Made by a program: the position numbers and the translations under genes. Under the pieces are notes generated by a model. That model saw only the letters and a program-made list of their open reading frames with translations, made no database searches and was not told the origin of the DNA. A DNA stretch of 64,000 bases, taken from the NCBI RefSeq assembly GCF_001518015.1, contig NZ_LPUY01000052.1, forward strand, positions 1 through 64,000. Direction: 5' to 3'. Positions 45,980 to 55,602 of the stretch are shown piece by piece (position 1 is the first letter of the stretch; each line of letters opens with the position of its first letter). Source of the DNA: Tritonibacter horizontis (lineage in GTDB: Bacteria; Pseudomonadota; Alphaproteobacteria; Rhodobacterales; Rhodobacteraceae).

Positions 45980-46618
45980 TCAGGGCTCAAAGACCCGGCA
46001 AAGGCGCGCGGCGGCTGTGACGCCCTCAATCACCCGCAACGGCAGGCGGGCGCGGATGATGTCGACGATGCTGACCGCCCCCGCGCACCCCAGGATCAAG
46101 GTCGAGGTGGCGTCCGGAAGCTGCGCGGCCACGGCAGCAAAAGCCTCCGCCGCTTCCTCCGGGTTGTTTTCCAGCATCAGGACCGGGACATGCGCCGCGC
46201 GCACATGCTGCACGATGCCGGTATGGCCCTGTTCCGCAAGATTGGCCTCGATCACCGGGACGGCCTGCTGCACCGTGGTGATGACCGCCGCAGGCCCTGC
46301 CAGCAACGCAGCAAAGGTAAAGCTGGCCTGCCCGATACCGATCACCGGGCAGCGGGCGATCTGCTGTGCCTGCGCCAGCCCGGTGTCGTCGAAACATGCG
46401 ATAATGATGACCGACGCGCCCGTATCCGATGCCTTTTTGACGAGCTGCAACAGCGGCGGCACCGCACGCGCGCCGTCCTTGGGCCCCTCGATGGCAACGG
46501 GGCCATGGGTCGAGGTCCAGCCTTCGAAATGGATCTCGGGCGAAGCACGCCGGGCGGCGGCCAGCGCGCTTTGCGTCATCGCCTCGGTGCTGTTGGGGTT
46601 TATCAGGATGACTGTCAC
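45980..46618 (-). CDS. Asp/Glu/hydantoin racemase family protein
   Basis: 212 residues. ILINPNSTEAMT is the family start. Two catalytic cysteines are visible, in IIACFDDTG and LGCAGAV, as required for two-base racemisation without cofactor. It is close in type to hydantoin and allantoin racemases. It is the last gene after potB/potC-like permeases (3-nt gap), so the transported compound may be a chiral hydantoin- or amino-acid-like molecule rather than a polyamine. Confidence 0.88.
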   Translation of the reverse strand: MTVILINPNSTEAMTQSALAAARRASPEIHFEGWTSTHGPVAIEGPKDGARAVPPLLQLVKKASDTGASVIIIACFDDTGLAQAQQIARCPVIGIGQASFTFAALLAGPAAVITTVQQAVPVIEANLAEQGHTGIVQHVRAAHVPVLMLENNPEEAAEAFAAVAAQLPDATSTLILGCAGAVSIVDIIRARLPLRVIEGVTAAARLCRVFEP

Positions 46619-46621
46619 GGC

Positions 46622-47458
46622 TCAGACCATGCCTTTGCCCGCGTCAGAGCTGTTGTCCCGGCGTCGTGACATCAACCAGACCGCCAGAAAGAACACACCG
46701 ATGATGCAGAAGGAAAAGATCGTGGTCAGTGTGCCCAGCGCGAAAATCACCGGAGTCGTGACATTGGTGGTCATCCCGAAAATTTCCAGCGGCAGCGTGT
46801 TGTAGCTGCCCGAGGTCAGAAGCGTGCGGGCAAATTCGTCATAGCTGAGGGTAAAACCGAACAGCGCAACACCGAGGAGCGATGGCGCAATGATGGGCAG
46901 GACGACATAGGCAAAGGTCTGCCAGGCTGTGGCACCCTGATCGCGGGCGGCCTCCTCAAAGCTTTTGTCGAACCGGTTGAAGACGGCGAACATGATCAGC
47001 AGGCCGAAGGGCAAGGTCCAGGTCAGCTGGCTGCCGAAGCCAGAACTGGCCCAATGCACCGGCAACCCCAGCTGGTTGAAGATCAGACCGACCCCGAGAG
47101 AAACCAGAATGGATGGGATCACCAGTGACGCGATGGCGAGGTAGAACAGAACCGTGGCGCCCTGGAACCGCTTGCGAAATGCCAGCCCGCCCAGGACCGA
47201 GACCACAACGGTGGTCACCATGACCATCAGCCCCAGTGCAAACGAGCGGCGAAAGCTGCCCCAGATGTCGCCAACCGCCTGCTCCTGAAACAGATCCCGG
47301 AACCAATGCAATGACACCCCGTTCATCGGGAAGGTCAGCCCCCCCTGAGGCCCCTGAAAACTGAGAATGCCAATGGTCAGGATCGGTCCGTACAGAAACA
47401 GGACAAAGAGCGCGAAGAAGGCGCCAAGGACATAGAAACTGCGGCTGCGGTGTTCCAT
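46622..47458 (-). CDS. PotC-like ABC transporter permease
   Basis: 278 residues, six membrane helices, with the EAA loop FEEAARDQGATAWQTFAYVVLP. It belongs to the polyamine/Fe3+/opine permease group (PotC type). The C-terminus ends SRRRDNSSDAGKGMV. It follows the PotB-like gene by 3 nt. Confidence 0.9.
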   Translation of the reverse strand: MEHRSRSFYVLGAFFALFVLFLYGPILTIGILSFQGPQGGLTFPMNGVSLHWFRDLFQEQAVGDIWGSFRRSFALGLMVMVTTVVVSVLGGLAFRKRFQGATVLFYLAIASLVIPSILVSLGVGLIFNQLGLPVHWASSGFGSQLTWTLPFGLLIMFAVFNRFDKSFEEAARDQGATAWQTFAYVVLPIIAPSLLGVALFGFTLSYDEFARTLLTSGSYNTLPLEIFGMTTNVTTPVIFALGTLTTIFSFCIIGVFFLAVWLMSRRRDNSSDAGKGMV

Positions 47459-47461
47459 GGG

Positions 47462-48310
47462 TCAGAGTTCCTTTCGGATGTCGACGAGGCGCAGCAGCAG
47501 CCCGATCACGATCAGCACCGTCACCAGCAGAACCACCGCAGTGGCCGAGGCGGAGGGGTATTGCAAAAGGCTGATATCGTTTGAAATCAAACGCCCGACA
47601 TTGGCGCGTTGCGAGCCGGACATGAACCGGACCGTGATGAAATCGCCCATCACCAGGGTGGTGACGAAAATCGTGCCGATCATGATCCCCGGCTTACAGA
47701 GCGGAATGATCACATGGCACAGGGTTTGCCAGGCGGTTGCCCCGCCATCCTTGGCCGCCTCGATCAGGGAGCCGTCTATCCGCATCATCGAATTGAAGAT
47801 CGGCACCACCATGAACAGCGTGTAGAGATGGACAAAGGCGAGAATGACACTGAAATCCGAAAACAGCAGCCATTCCAGCGGCGCATCGATCACGCCCCAA
47901 CTGATGAGGGTGGAATTCGCCAGCCCATTGCGCCCCAGAAACGGGATCCAGCTGATCATGCGGATGATATTCGAGGTCCAAAACGGAATGGTGCAGATCA
48001 GGAACAGCGCGATTTGCCATTTCAGCGACCGCACTTCGAAGGCGAGAAAATAGGCCACGGTGAAGCCGATCCCCAAGGTCAATGCCCAGGTGATCAGCGC
48101 GTACTTCAGCGTGTTGAAAAACACCGTGTAGGTGACCGGAGATCCAAACAGGAACTGGTAGTTGTCGAATTGGAACGCGGGGTAAATCGAATATTCCGTC
48201 GCGCCCCAGAAGCTGACGATGACAATCATCACGATGGGCGCCACAAGGAAGGCCAGCAGGACAAGCGCCATCGGCGCTGCCTGTATCCAAGCCGTGATCT
48301 GTTTGGTCAT
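47462..48310 (-). CDS. PotB-like ABC transporter permease
   Basis: 282 residues starting MTKQITAWIQAAPMALVLLA. A longer frame to 48565 runs into the upstream gene and is not coding-like. The EAA loop reads IEAAKDGGATAWQTLCHVIIP. Polyamine-type permease, partner of the PotC-like gene. Confidence 0.9.
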   Translation of the reverse strand: MTKQITAWIQAAPMALVLLAFLVAPIVMIVIVSFWGATEYSIYPAFQFDNYQFLFGSPVTYTVFFNTLKYALITWALTLGIGFTVAYFLAFEVRSLKWQIALFLICTIPFWTSNIIRMISWIPFLGRNGLANSTLISWGVIDAPLEWLLFSDFSVILAFVHLYTLFMVVPIFNSMMRIDGSLIEAAKDGGATAWQTLCHVIIPLCKPGIMIGTIFVTTLVMGDFITVRFMSGSQRANVGRLISNDISLLQYPSASATAVVLLVTVLIVIGLLLRLVDIRKEL

Positions 48311-48365
48311 TGCATGTCCGTCCAATAGGCGAGTTGTGCAGGGACCCAAGGCCCCTGCACATAAA

Positions 48366-49640
48366 TCAAGCGGCGATAAACTCGTTCCACTTGCGCACCA
48401 TGTACTGGTTTTCCTCCATGACGGAGTTCCAGCAGGCCACAGCGCCCATGCGGTCGTAGAACGACCCGCCGTCGCGCACTTCGCCCGCACCCGCCAGTTT
48501 GTCGCCAAACGGAGAGGTGATGACGTCCGTGGATTCCTTGCCCTCGAACCAGTAGCCCCATTCATTTTCGGACATGAAATCCTTGGAGGTTTCAGGCACG
48601 GCGGAATAGTAACCCTGACGCATCAGGAAGCCGCCGACCCAGCCGGAGAGATACCAGTTGATGTACTCATAGGCGGCGTCCAGCTCCATGCCCGACAGCG
48701 ATGCCGACAGACCGATGCCGCCCCCCCAGCTGCGGTAGCCTTCCTTGAGCGGCTGATAGACGCAAGGAATGTCGCGCGACCGCACGGCGGTGATCGCAGG
48801 CGACCACATGGATTGAATGACCACTTCGCCGGAGGCCATCAGGTTGACGGATTCGTCGAAGGTCTTCCAGAAGGCGCGGAACTGACCGGCTTTTTTCGCT
48901 TCGGTAAAGATCGCAAAGGTCTTGTCGATCTCTTCCTTGGTCATGTTGCCCTTGTCGCCATAGGTGATCTCGCCCATCGCTTCGCAGACCATGGCCATGT
49001 CCATGATTCCGATGGAGGAAATATCGAGGATCGAGGCCTTGCCCTTGAATTCCGGGTTCAGAAGCTCCGTCCAGCTTTCAATCGGGCGGCCGATCAGGTC
49101 GGGGCGAATGCCCAGCGTGTCGGCATTATAGATCGTCGGGATCAGCGTCATCCAACCGGATTCGTGGTCGGCAAAGGACGTGCCATCGGGACCGTCGACA
49201 AAGCCGACCGTATGCGGCGCAGTGCCCTGCGCGATGCTGCTTTCGGGGGTGAGCTTACCGTTGCGGAAAATACCGACGATCTTGTCATAATTGTCGATCT
49301 TGCTGGCATCCATCGCTTGCAGGTTGCCGGTCGGCCAGACCTTTTTGGCGACAAAATACTCGATATCCGCGATGTCAAAGCTGTCTGGCTGCGTGGCGGC
49401 ACGCTGGGTCACGCTATCGGTATCCAGCGCGGTCATCTCCAGCGTGATCCCGAGGTCCTCTTTGACCTTGGTGGCAACCTCGTTGAGGTTCGACACGCCG
49501 GTGCCGAACTGGCGCAGGGTGATGTTCTTGCTTTCCTGCCCCCAAACCATCGGGGCAGACAGCGCCGAGCCGACCAAGGCGGCACCGCCGGTCTTGAGCA
49601 CCGAGCGGCGGCTGTAGCGAATTTTCGAGATCGTAGTCAT
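48366..49640 (-). CDS. PotD-like periplasmic solute-binding protein, Tat-type signal
   Basis: 424 residues. The N-terminus YSRRSVLKTGGAALVGSALS has a twin-arginine motif and hydrophobic core, so export may be by Tat, less common for this family. The mature part is a type 2 binding fold of the spermidine/putrescine/opine group (SGEVVIQSMWSPAITAVRSR, AYEYINWYLSG). Ligand not assignable. It follows the ATPase gene by 41 nt. Confidence 0.88.
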   Translation of the reverse strand: MTTISKIRYSRRSVLKTGGAALVGSALSAPMVWGQESKNITLRQFGTGVSNLNEVATKVKEDLGITLEMTALDTDSVTQRAATQPDSFDIADIEYFVAKKVWPTGNLQAMDASKIDNYDKIVGIFRNGKLTPESSIAQGTAPHTVGFVDGPDGTSFADHESGWMTLIPTIYNADTLGIRPDLIGRPIESWTELLNPEFKGKASILDISSIGIMDMAMVCEAMGEITYGDKGNMTKEEIDKTFAIFTEAKKAGQFRAFWKTFDESVNLMASGEVVIQSMWSPAITAVRSRDIPCVYQPLKEGYRSWGGGIGLSASLSGMELDAAYEYINWYLSGWVGGFLMRQGYYSAVPETSKDFMSENEWGYWFEGKESTDVITSPFGDKLAGAGEVRDGGSFYDRMGAVACWNSVMEENQYMVRKWNEFIAA

Positions 49641-49681
49641 TGGTGTTCCCTCTCTGTATGTCTTGAAAGCGGCGTTTGTTT

Positions 49682-50665
49682 TTATGCGGAGACCGGATGC
49701 GCGACCCGGTCGTCCCAGTGCAGCCCGATGACCTCGCCAGGGTCCTTGGGTGTTTTCAGATAGTCGGCATCGGGCATCAGGGCGGTGACCTCCTGCCCGC
49801 CCGCAACCTCGGCGGTGAGCGCCACATGGGTGCCCTGGTATTCGACCCCCACCACCCGTCCGTCGATGCGTCCGGCGGATGGCGCCGTCACGATCATTTC
49901 GTCAGAGCGCAGCGCAATGTGCCCCTGCGGCAGGTTCAGCACATTGTGGCCCCCCATGAAGCGCGCGACAAAGGCGGTCTTGGGCGTGTTGAACACCTCG
50001 CGGACCGGTCCGGCCTGTTCGATCTTGGCGTTGTTCATCACGATGATTTCATCCGCCAGGGCAAGCGCCTCGTCCTGGCCGTGCGTGACGTGGATAAAGC
50101 TGATGCCAAGCTCGCGTTGCAGCCGTTTGAGTTCGGCCCGCATGCGGATCCGCAAGAAGGGATCAAGCGCCGACAGCGGTTCATCCAGCAGCAGCACCTG
50201 CGGCCGGGTGATCAGCGCCCGCGCCAGCGCAACCCGCTGCTTCTGCCCGCCCGACAGCTGATCTGGCTTGCGCTGCGCCAGGGCGGTCAGCTCGACCAGT
50301 TCCAGCATCTCGTCCGCACGCTTGTGGCGTTCGGGTTTGTCGATACCGGCCATGCGCAGACTGAACGCCACATTGTCCTGCACGGTCAGATGCGGAAAAA
50401 GCGCGTAGTTCTGAAACATCATCGCCGTGCCCCGTTTGGCCGGCGGCAGATGCGACACGTCGCGGCGGCCCAGGACGATCGAGCCATCTGACACCGTCTC
50501 GTGGCCGGCGATCATCCGCAATGTGGATGACTTTCCACAGCCAGACGGCCCCAGCATGCAGGCGTAAACACCCGCCTTGAAGCGATGAGCAATGGAGTCC
50601 ACCGCGACGGTCTCTCCGTAACGTTTGGTGAGAGCAATCAATTCAAGATCGGAATTTCTGGTCAT
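49682..50665 (-). CDS. PotA-like ABC transporter ATPase
   Basis: 327 residues. Walker [10 protein letters not shown], signature [16 protein letters not shown], Walker [13 protein letters not shown], and a short C-terminal TOBE domain (from about 245). It is the first gene of a five-gene unit (ATPase, binding protein, two permeases, racemase) divergent from the GntR regulator. Confidence 0.92.
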   Translation of the reverse strand: MTRNSDLELIALTKRYGETVAVDSIAHRFKAGVYACMLGPSGCGKSSTLRMIAGHETVSDGSIVLGRRDVSHLPPAKRGTAMMFQNYALFPHLTVQDNVAFSLRMAGIDKPERHKRADEMLELVELTALAQRKPDQLSGGQKQRVALARALITRPQVLLLDEPLSALDPFLRIRMRAELKRLQRELGISFIHVTHGQDEALALADEIIVMNNAKIEQAGPVREVFNTPKTAFVARFMGGHNVLNLPQGHIALRSDEMIVTAPSAGRIDGRVVGVEYQGTHVALTAEVAGGQEVTALMPDADYLKTPKDPGEVIGLHWDDRVAHPVSA

Positions 50666-50810
50666 AGCGGGTCCCTGCTGAGATCGCGTTCAGCAAGCGA
50701 CAAGCGACGCGGCCAGCACAACGGTTTCACACCGCCAGAGACCCCATTTCAGCGAAGTGCACAGAATTGCGGCGCGAAAATGCGCGCCAAGGCGAATTTC
50801 TGTGCACATG

Positions 50811-50822
50811 ATTGTATACAAT
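50811..50822. promoter_or_regulatory. Candidate GntR/FCD operator
   Basis: Perfect 12-nt palindrome ATTGTATACAAT in the 237-nt divergent gap between the PotA-like and GntR genes, 146 nt upstream of the PotA-like start and 80 nt upstream of the regulator start. FCD-type GntR proteins commonly bind TTGTATACAA-like sites. Confidence 0.75.
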
Positions 50823-50902
50823 ACCGCCGGAAAATGGACACCATCCGGGTACGGCTTGCATCAGATTCGCAAAGACCTCATATCTGGCTGCAGGAGCATG
50901 AC

Positions 50903-51613
50903 ATGAAAACCACCGCCGAGCCGTCCAGTTTCATCCAACCCACCATCGGTGGTCCGGGAGCACAGCTCGTGGCCTCGCTCAGCCTCGCAATCCACGAGCA
51001 CAGGTTGAAACCCGGCACCAAGCTGGGAGAAGATGAACTCAGCGACATCTATAGTGTCTCTCGCACCGTCGTACGGTCCGCGCTGCAGGCGCTCTCGCAC
51101 TCCGAGCTTGTCGAACTGAAACGCAATCGTGGCGCATTTGTCTCGCAACCAACCGTACGTGAAGCCCGCGAGGTCTTTGAAGCGCGCGCCCTGCTTGAAC
51201 CGCGCACCGCCCGCTCTGCCGCGGAACGAATGACCGAGGATGCGCTGGCCCGGCTAAAGGCCCATCTGGAAGCCGAACATGCGGCCATTGCCGCGGGCGA
51301 AGCGGGCAAGGCGCTGCGCCTTTCCGGTCAGTTCCATATAGAGATTTCGCATATCGCCGATCAGACGACGATCGCCGGTTTCATCGAACGCCTCGTGGCC
51401 CGGTCCTCCTTGATCATCGCGCTCTATTGGAAACGACAGAGCGCGCTCTGCGAGAAACATGCCCATCACGCGCTGGTGGAGGCGCTGGCACGCGGCCAGG
51501 GCGCCGATGCCGAAGATCTCATGAAAAGCCATCTTCTCGATATTGTCACCGCACTCGACCTGCGCGACTCTCCGGCGCCAAGCGTGGACCTGCGCGATAT
51601 TCTCAAGCCCTGA
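50903..51613 (+). CDS. GntR-family regulator, FCD type
   Basis: 236 residues. The winged helix GEDELSDIYSVSRTVVRSAL occupies about 35-85, followed by the all-helical FCD effector domain (EARALLEPRTARSAAERM onward, with His residues that usually bind a metal). The ATG at 50903 has CAGGAG six nt upstream; the frame is open further up. It likely controls the divergent transporter/racemase operon in response to the substrate. Confidence 0.92.
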   Translation: MKTTAEPSSFIQPTIGGPGAQLVASLSLAIHEHRLKPGTKLGEDELSDIYSVSRTVVRSALQALSHSELVELKRNRGAFVSQPTVREAREVFEARALLEPRTARSAAERMTEDALARLKAHLEAEHAAIAAGEAGKALRLSGQFHIEISHIADQTTIAGFIERLVARSSLIIALYWKRQSALCEKHAHHALVEALARGQGADAEDLMKSHLLDIVTALDLRDSPAPSVDLRDILKP

Positions 51614-51738
51614 CCCAGCCACAACCCGCAACCGGCTCACCGGCCGGAGCCACGACCGATTGATCCTCTGCCTCGCAAGGGTCCGGCAAGCCACGCTTGG
51701 CTGCAGGCCACCAAGCCGGACTCTCGAAATGCGACCGC

Positions 51739-52500
51739 TCAGGAGACAGACGCAGCCGGGCCGTCAACGATCATCATCGGGCACCCCTGCGAGCAACGCT
51801 CCACCCGGCTGTTGATGCCATAGAGGCTACGGATCAGATCCGGCGTCAGCACCTCCAGCGTCGGTCCACAGGCGAGGATTTTGCCACCTGACAGTGCCAT
51901 CGTGGTTGTGCAGCTCCGCATAACCTGGTTGAGATCGTGTAGCGCAAGAAGGATCACCGCACCGGTTTCTTCGGCATATATACGCAGCGCCTCCAACACC
52001 TCGTATTGACGATAAAGGTCAAGCGCCGACGTCGGTTCGTCCATCAGCACCACGCGGGGCCGGGTCACCAGCGTCTGCGCAATCGAAACCGCCTGCCGCT
52101 GCCCGCCTGACAGCTCGGCCAATTGGCGCTCGGCCAGATGTGTGATGCCAAAGCGCGCAAGGACGCTATCCACCGCAGCGAGTTCCTCGCCCAAAAGCCG
52201 CCAACTGCCCGCGCCCTGTTTCAGGGCAAGGATGATCGATTCATAGACGGAGAGCGCGGCCGTCATTGCAGTGTCCTGTGGCATGTAGCGCAGATCGTCC
52301 TCAGTGGCGCCGCTCAGGTGGACGGCGCCAGTGCCACCAAGCTGCCCTGCAATCCGGCGAAACAGGGTGGATTTGCCAGCCGCATTTGCCCCCACCAGCG
52401 CCGTCAGGCTACCACCGGAGATCGGCGGCGTGGAGGCTTCCGTCAAAACGTCGCGACGGCCATAGCGGGCAGAGATCTGCTCCAACGCGAGACTTACCAT
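51739..52500 (-). CDS. FecE/FepC-type ABC transporter ATPase
   Basis: 253 residues. Walker A GANAAGKST, signature LSGGQRQAVSIAQTLV, Walker B VVLMDEPTSALD. It is the cytoplasmic ATPase of a metal-chelate or cobalamin-type importer. The end of the permease gene overlaps its start by 7 nt. Third gene of the unit. Confidence 0.92.
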   Translation of the reverse strand: MVSLALEQISARYGRRDVLTEASTPPISGGSLTALVGANAAGKSTLFRRIAGQLGGTGAVHLSGATEDDLRYMPQDTAMTAALSVYESIILALKQGAGSWRLLGEELAAVDSVLARFGITHLAERQLAELSGGQRQAVSIAQTLVTRPRVVLMDEPTSALDLYRQYEVLEALRIYAEETGAVILLALHDLNQVMRSCTTTMALSGGKILACGPTLEVLTPDLIRSLYGINSRVERCSQGCPMMIVDGPAASVS

Positions 52501-53555
52501 GACTTGCGACCTTTCGTGAGGATCAGCGCCGCAAAGAAAGGCACGCCGACCAGAGCAGTGATGATGCCAATCGGCAGCACCGCGCCGGGAAGGATCGCCT
52601 TGGACAGAACCGAAGTCGCCGAGAGGATCACAGCACCCGCCAGCATCGCGCCTGGCATAAAGAACCGCTGGTCCTCACCGAGCAAAAGCCGCGCGACATG
52701 GGGCCCGACGATGCCGATGAAACCGATGGTACCGACAAAAGACACAGGCACGGCCGCAAGCAGAGAGACCAGAAAGAGCGCCTCCAGGCGCAGGCGTTTC
52801 ACTGGCACGCCCATGGCCGCGGCGCGAGTTTCGCCCAGCCGGATCGCGGTCAGCGCCCAAGCGCGGCGGGCGAAGAGCGGCGTGCAGACCGCGAGGATTA
52901 CCGCCGTCACCGCCACTTTGCCCCAAGTCGCCTTGGTCAAGCTGCCCATCGTCCAGAACACCACCGCCGAGAGGGCCTGTTCGGAAGCGAAATATTGCAG
53001 CAGTGCAAGGGCAGCGTTGAAGCTGAAAACCAGTGCGATGCCGAGGAGGATGATCGTCTCTACCGTCACGCCCCGCAGGGTCGAGAGGCCAAAGATCAAC
53101 AATGATGCTGCCATCGCCATGGCGAATGCATTGATCGGCACCATCAGAGCAATCGCGGCAGGGAACAACGCGACACCAAGGACCATCGCAAGGGCGGCAC
53201 CAAAACTCGCCGCCGCAGACAGGCCAAGCGTGAATGGGCTCGCCAAAGGGTTTGCCAGAATGGTTTGCATCTGTGCCCCAGCGAGCGACAGGCTGGCACC
53301 CACCGTCACCGCAAGAAGCGCCATCGGCATCCGGATATCCCAGACGACTACGCGCATCTGAAGCTCGGCCTGACCGGGCAGAAAGATCGTGCGCAGGACA
53401 TCGCCCACCCCATAGCGTGCAGGCCCCAGCGCCACGTCCACCGCGACAGAGAACAGCAAAAGCGCGGTCAGCCCCACAAGAACGACGATGCGCCGCGCCA
53501 CAAGCCCGCGATACGCGAGGGCCATTGTGGGGGTGCCTGTTGACGTGACAGCCAT
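52494..53555 (-). CDS. FecCD-family ABC transporter permease
   Basis: 353-residue BtuC/FecCD permease with about ten membrane helices. ANPLASPFTLGLSAAASFGAAL, VPVSFVGTIGFIGIVGPHVA and LPIGIITALVGVPFFAALIL are family blocks. The ATG at 53555 follows GGAGG. As usual for homodimeric BtuC-type systems, only one permease gene is present. Confidence 0.93.
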   Translation of the reverse strand: MAVTSTGTPTMALAYRGLVARRIVVLVGLTALLLFSVAVDVALGPARYGVGDVLRTIFLPGQAELQMRVVVWDIRMPMALLAVTVGASLSLAGAQMQTILANPLASPFTLGLSAAASFGAALAMVLGVALFPAAIALMVPINAFAMAMAASLLIFGLSTLRGVTVETIILLGIALVFSFNAALALLQYFASEQALSAVVFWTMGSLTKATWGKVAVTAVILAVCTPLFARRAWALTAIRLGETRAAAMGVPVKRLRLEALFLVSLLAAVPVSFVGTIGFIGIVGPHVARLLLGEDQRFFMPGAMLAGAVILSATSVLSKAILPGAVLPIGIITALVGVPFFAALILTKGRKSW

Positions 53556-53612
53556 TGGTGCCTCCGAAAAAGATTGGGGCGGCCCGCACTGGCAGGCCGC
53601 CCCCAAAGAGAA

Positions 53613-54734
53613 TTACTTCAGCGTGACCCAATATCCGGGGTGGTAGTCCACCGGCAGGAAACGTTCGTGCAGTTCTTTAAGCGTCGCCTCTGGGTCGAGA
53701 TCCGTGAAGAGCTCCGGGTGCAGCCATGTCGCCAGTTTCTGCACAGCAACAAAGCTATAGGGGCTATTGTAGAACTGGTGCCAGATCGCGTGGACATTGC
53801 CGTCCTCAACCGCTTTGACGCCAGTGAAGGCAGGACGCTCCATCAGCGCCGCAAGTTTGTCGGTGGCAACGGTGATGTCAGAGCCGGGTCCGACGCCGAT
53901 CCATTTACCGCCGGGCACATAGGCCTCCCAATTGCCGCCGGTGACGACGATCTGATCCGGGTTCGATGCAATCACCTGTTCGGCATTGACGGTGCCAAAG
54001 GTGCCCGGGATAAACTCGGATCCCATATTCTCACCACCCGCGAGTTGCACGAAGCGACCAAAGTTGCCGTCGCCGAAGGACATGCAGCAATCTTCGGAAT
54101 AACCACCTGCCCGTTCGACGAAGACCAGGGGTTTTCCCAACTCCGGGTGCGCGGCAATCACGTCGGTGACGCGGGAAATTTGGGCTTCATAAAAGGCGTT
54201 GAACTCTGACGCACGATCTTCTTTTCCAAACAGCTCACCGATGATCTCCATCGATTTCGAGGTATGTTCAAAAGGCTTTTCACGGAAGTCCACATAGACG
54301 ATCGGAATGCCAACCTTAGCAAGTTTGTCCTCGTAGCCCGCTTCCTCGGTCGCGGCCTTTGCCTCGAGGTTCATGATCAGAACGTCGGGCTGCAGGGACA
54401 CCGCCTGTTCGATATCGAACGTGCCATCCTTAAACCCGCCGAAAGTCGGGATATCGGCCAGTTGCGGGAATTTTTCGGCATATATGGCGTAGCTCTCAGG
54501 CGACGCCTGACGAAAATCGTCACGCCAACCGACCACCCGTTCGAACGGGTTTTCACCGTCCAGAACGGCGGCAAAGAAGATCTGCCGTCCTTCGCCCAGG
54601 ATCACGCGGTCCACCGGTGCGTCGACCGTGACCTCACGACCGGCGATGTCGGTCAGGGTGATGGGATCGGCTTGCACGAGGCTGGCTGCGAAAAGGCTCA
54701 GCGCTGCGGCACTGAGAAAGGGGCGAAGGGTCAT
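53613..54734 (-). CDS. Periplasmic metal-chelate/corrinoid-type binding protein (FecB/BtuF fold)
   Basis: 373 residues. Signal peptide LRPFLSAAALSLFAASLVQA, then TLTDIAGREVTVDAPVDRVI, the usual start of class III binding proteins. The loop ERAGGYSEDCCMSFGDGNFG contains a vicinal Cys-Cys, unusual for FecB proteins and perhaps ligand-related. Longer than typical FecB (about 300). Ligand unknown: siderophore, haem or corrinoid are all possible. First gene of the importer, divergent from the methyltransferase. Confidence 0.88.
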   Translation of the reverse strand: MTLRPFLSAAALSLFAASLVQADPITLTDIAGREVTVDAPVDRVILGEGRQIFFAAVLDGENPFERVVGWRDDFRQASPESYAIYAEKFPQLADIPTFGGFKDGTFDIEQAVSLQPDVLIMNLEAKAATEEAGYEDKLAKVGIPIVYVDFREKPFEHTSKSMEIIGELFGKEDRASEFNAFYEAQISRVTDVIAAHPELGKPLVFVERAGGYSEDCCMSFGDGNFGRFVQLAGGENMGSEFIPGTFGTVNAEQVIASNPDQIVVTGGNWEAYVPGGKWIGVGPGSDITVATDKLAALMERPAFTGVKAVEDGNVHAIWHQFYNSPYSFVAVQKLATWLHPELFTDLDPEATLKELHERFLPVDYHPGYWVTLK

Positions 54735-54803
54735 GATGTGATCCTTTGGTTCAAGACAGCAGCAGCCGTAGTAATTCCGAGTGTTTCAGTCAACAGTAAA
54801 TCT

Positions 54804-54817
54804 TGACAAAACTTGTC
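54804..54817. promoter_or_regulatory. Inverted repeat overlapping a -35-like element
   Basis: GACAA-AAC-TTGTC at 54805-54817, overlapping TTGACA at 54804-54809. It lies 39 nt before the methyltransferase ATG and 70 nt before the importer ATG. It is placed to control both, but I cannot match it to a named regulator, and no good -10 follows. Confidence 0.4.
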
Positions 54818-54855
54818 GGCAAACGCAAAGCCGTGGAAACCAACCCGGAGTCCCC

Positions 54856-55602
54856 ATGACTGAACAGATCCTGTCCAACCACACCCTGCGAGAAGAGATC
54901 CGTGAATATTGGTCAGAGCGGGCCGCGACTTTTGACAATGACCCCGGCCACCGAATTGGTGACGGTGCCGAAATGGCCGCATGGGAGGCGCTCTTTCAGC
55001 GCCACCTTGGTGCGGCAAAGGGTCGACGGCTACTGGATTTGGCGTCCGGCACCGGGGAAATTTCCCGGCTTTGCCAGCGTCTGGACTTTGAGGTTACTGG
55101 CCTGGACTGGTCCGAGCCGATGCTGGAACGGGCACGTGCGAAACTGCCTGGCGTCACCTTTCTGCAAGCGGATGCCGAACGGCCGATGTTGCCAGAGGGG
55201 AGCATGGACGTCGTCGTAACCCGGCATTTGGTCTGGACTTTGGTGGATCCCGCAGCCTCATTTGCCGCCTGGCACCGGGTGTTGGCTCCGGGTGGGAAAC
55301 TGTTGCTGATCGACGGTGATTTTGTCAGCAAGGGATGGCTGGCCCGCTTCATGTCACGCCTGTCTCCGCCGCCTGCAAACCGAAATATGGAACAACACAG
55401 CTCAATCCTGTCGAGGGTACATTTTTCCAGCGGCGCACGGGCTGAGGTGGTCGTCGAGCTGCTCAAAGAAGCCGGGTTCACAAACATTCGCGTCGATCCC
55501 GATCTCCGGGCAATCCACACCGCACAGGCCAAGACTTTGGGCTGGAAAAAGTCCCTCTTGCGCCGGAGCGAACACCGCTACGCCATCAGCGCCACCTCTT
55601 AG
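54856..55602 (+). CDS. Class I SAM-dependent methyltransferase
   Basis: 248 residues. LLDLASGTGEISRL is SAM motif I, VTGLDWSEPML motif II, and VLAPGGKLLLIDGD motif III/post-I, giving a Rossmann-like fold of the UbiE/small-molecule type. The ATG at 54856 has CGGAG five nt upstream. It is divergent from the metal-chelate importer, a pairing that suggests modification of the imported ligand. No substrate can be read from the sequence. Confidence 0.88.
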   Translation: MTEQILSNHTLREEIREYWSERAATFDNDPGHRIGDGAEMAAWEALFQRHLGAAKGRRLLDLASGTGEISRLCQRLDFEVTGLDWSEPMLERARAKLPGVTFLQADAERPMLPEGSMDVVVTRHLVWTLVDPAASFAAWHRVLAPGGKLLLIDGDFVSKGWLARFMSRLSPPPANRNMEQHSSILSRVHFSSGARAEVVVELLKEAGFTNIRVDPDLRAIHTAQAKTLGWKKSLLRRSEHRYAISATS

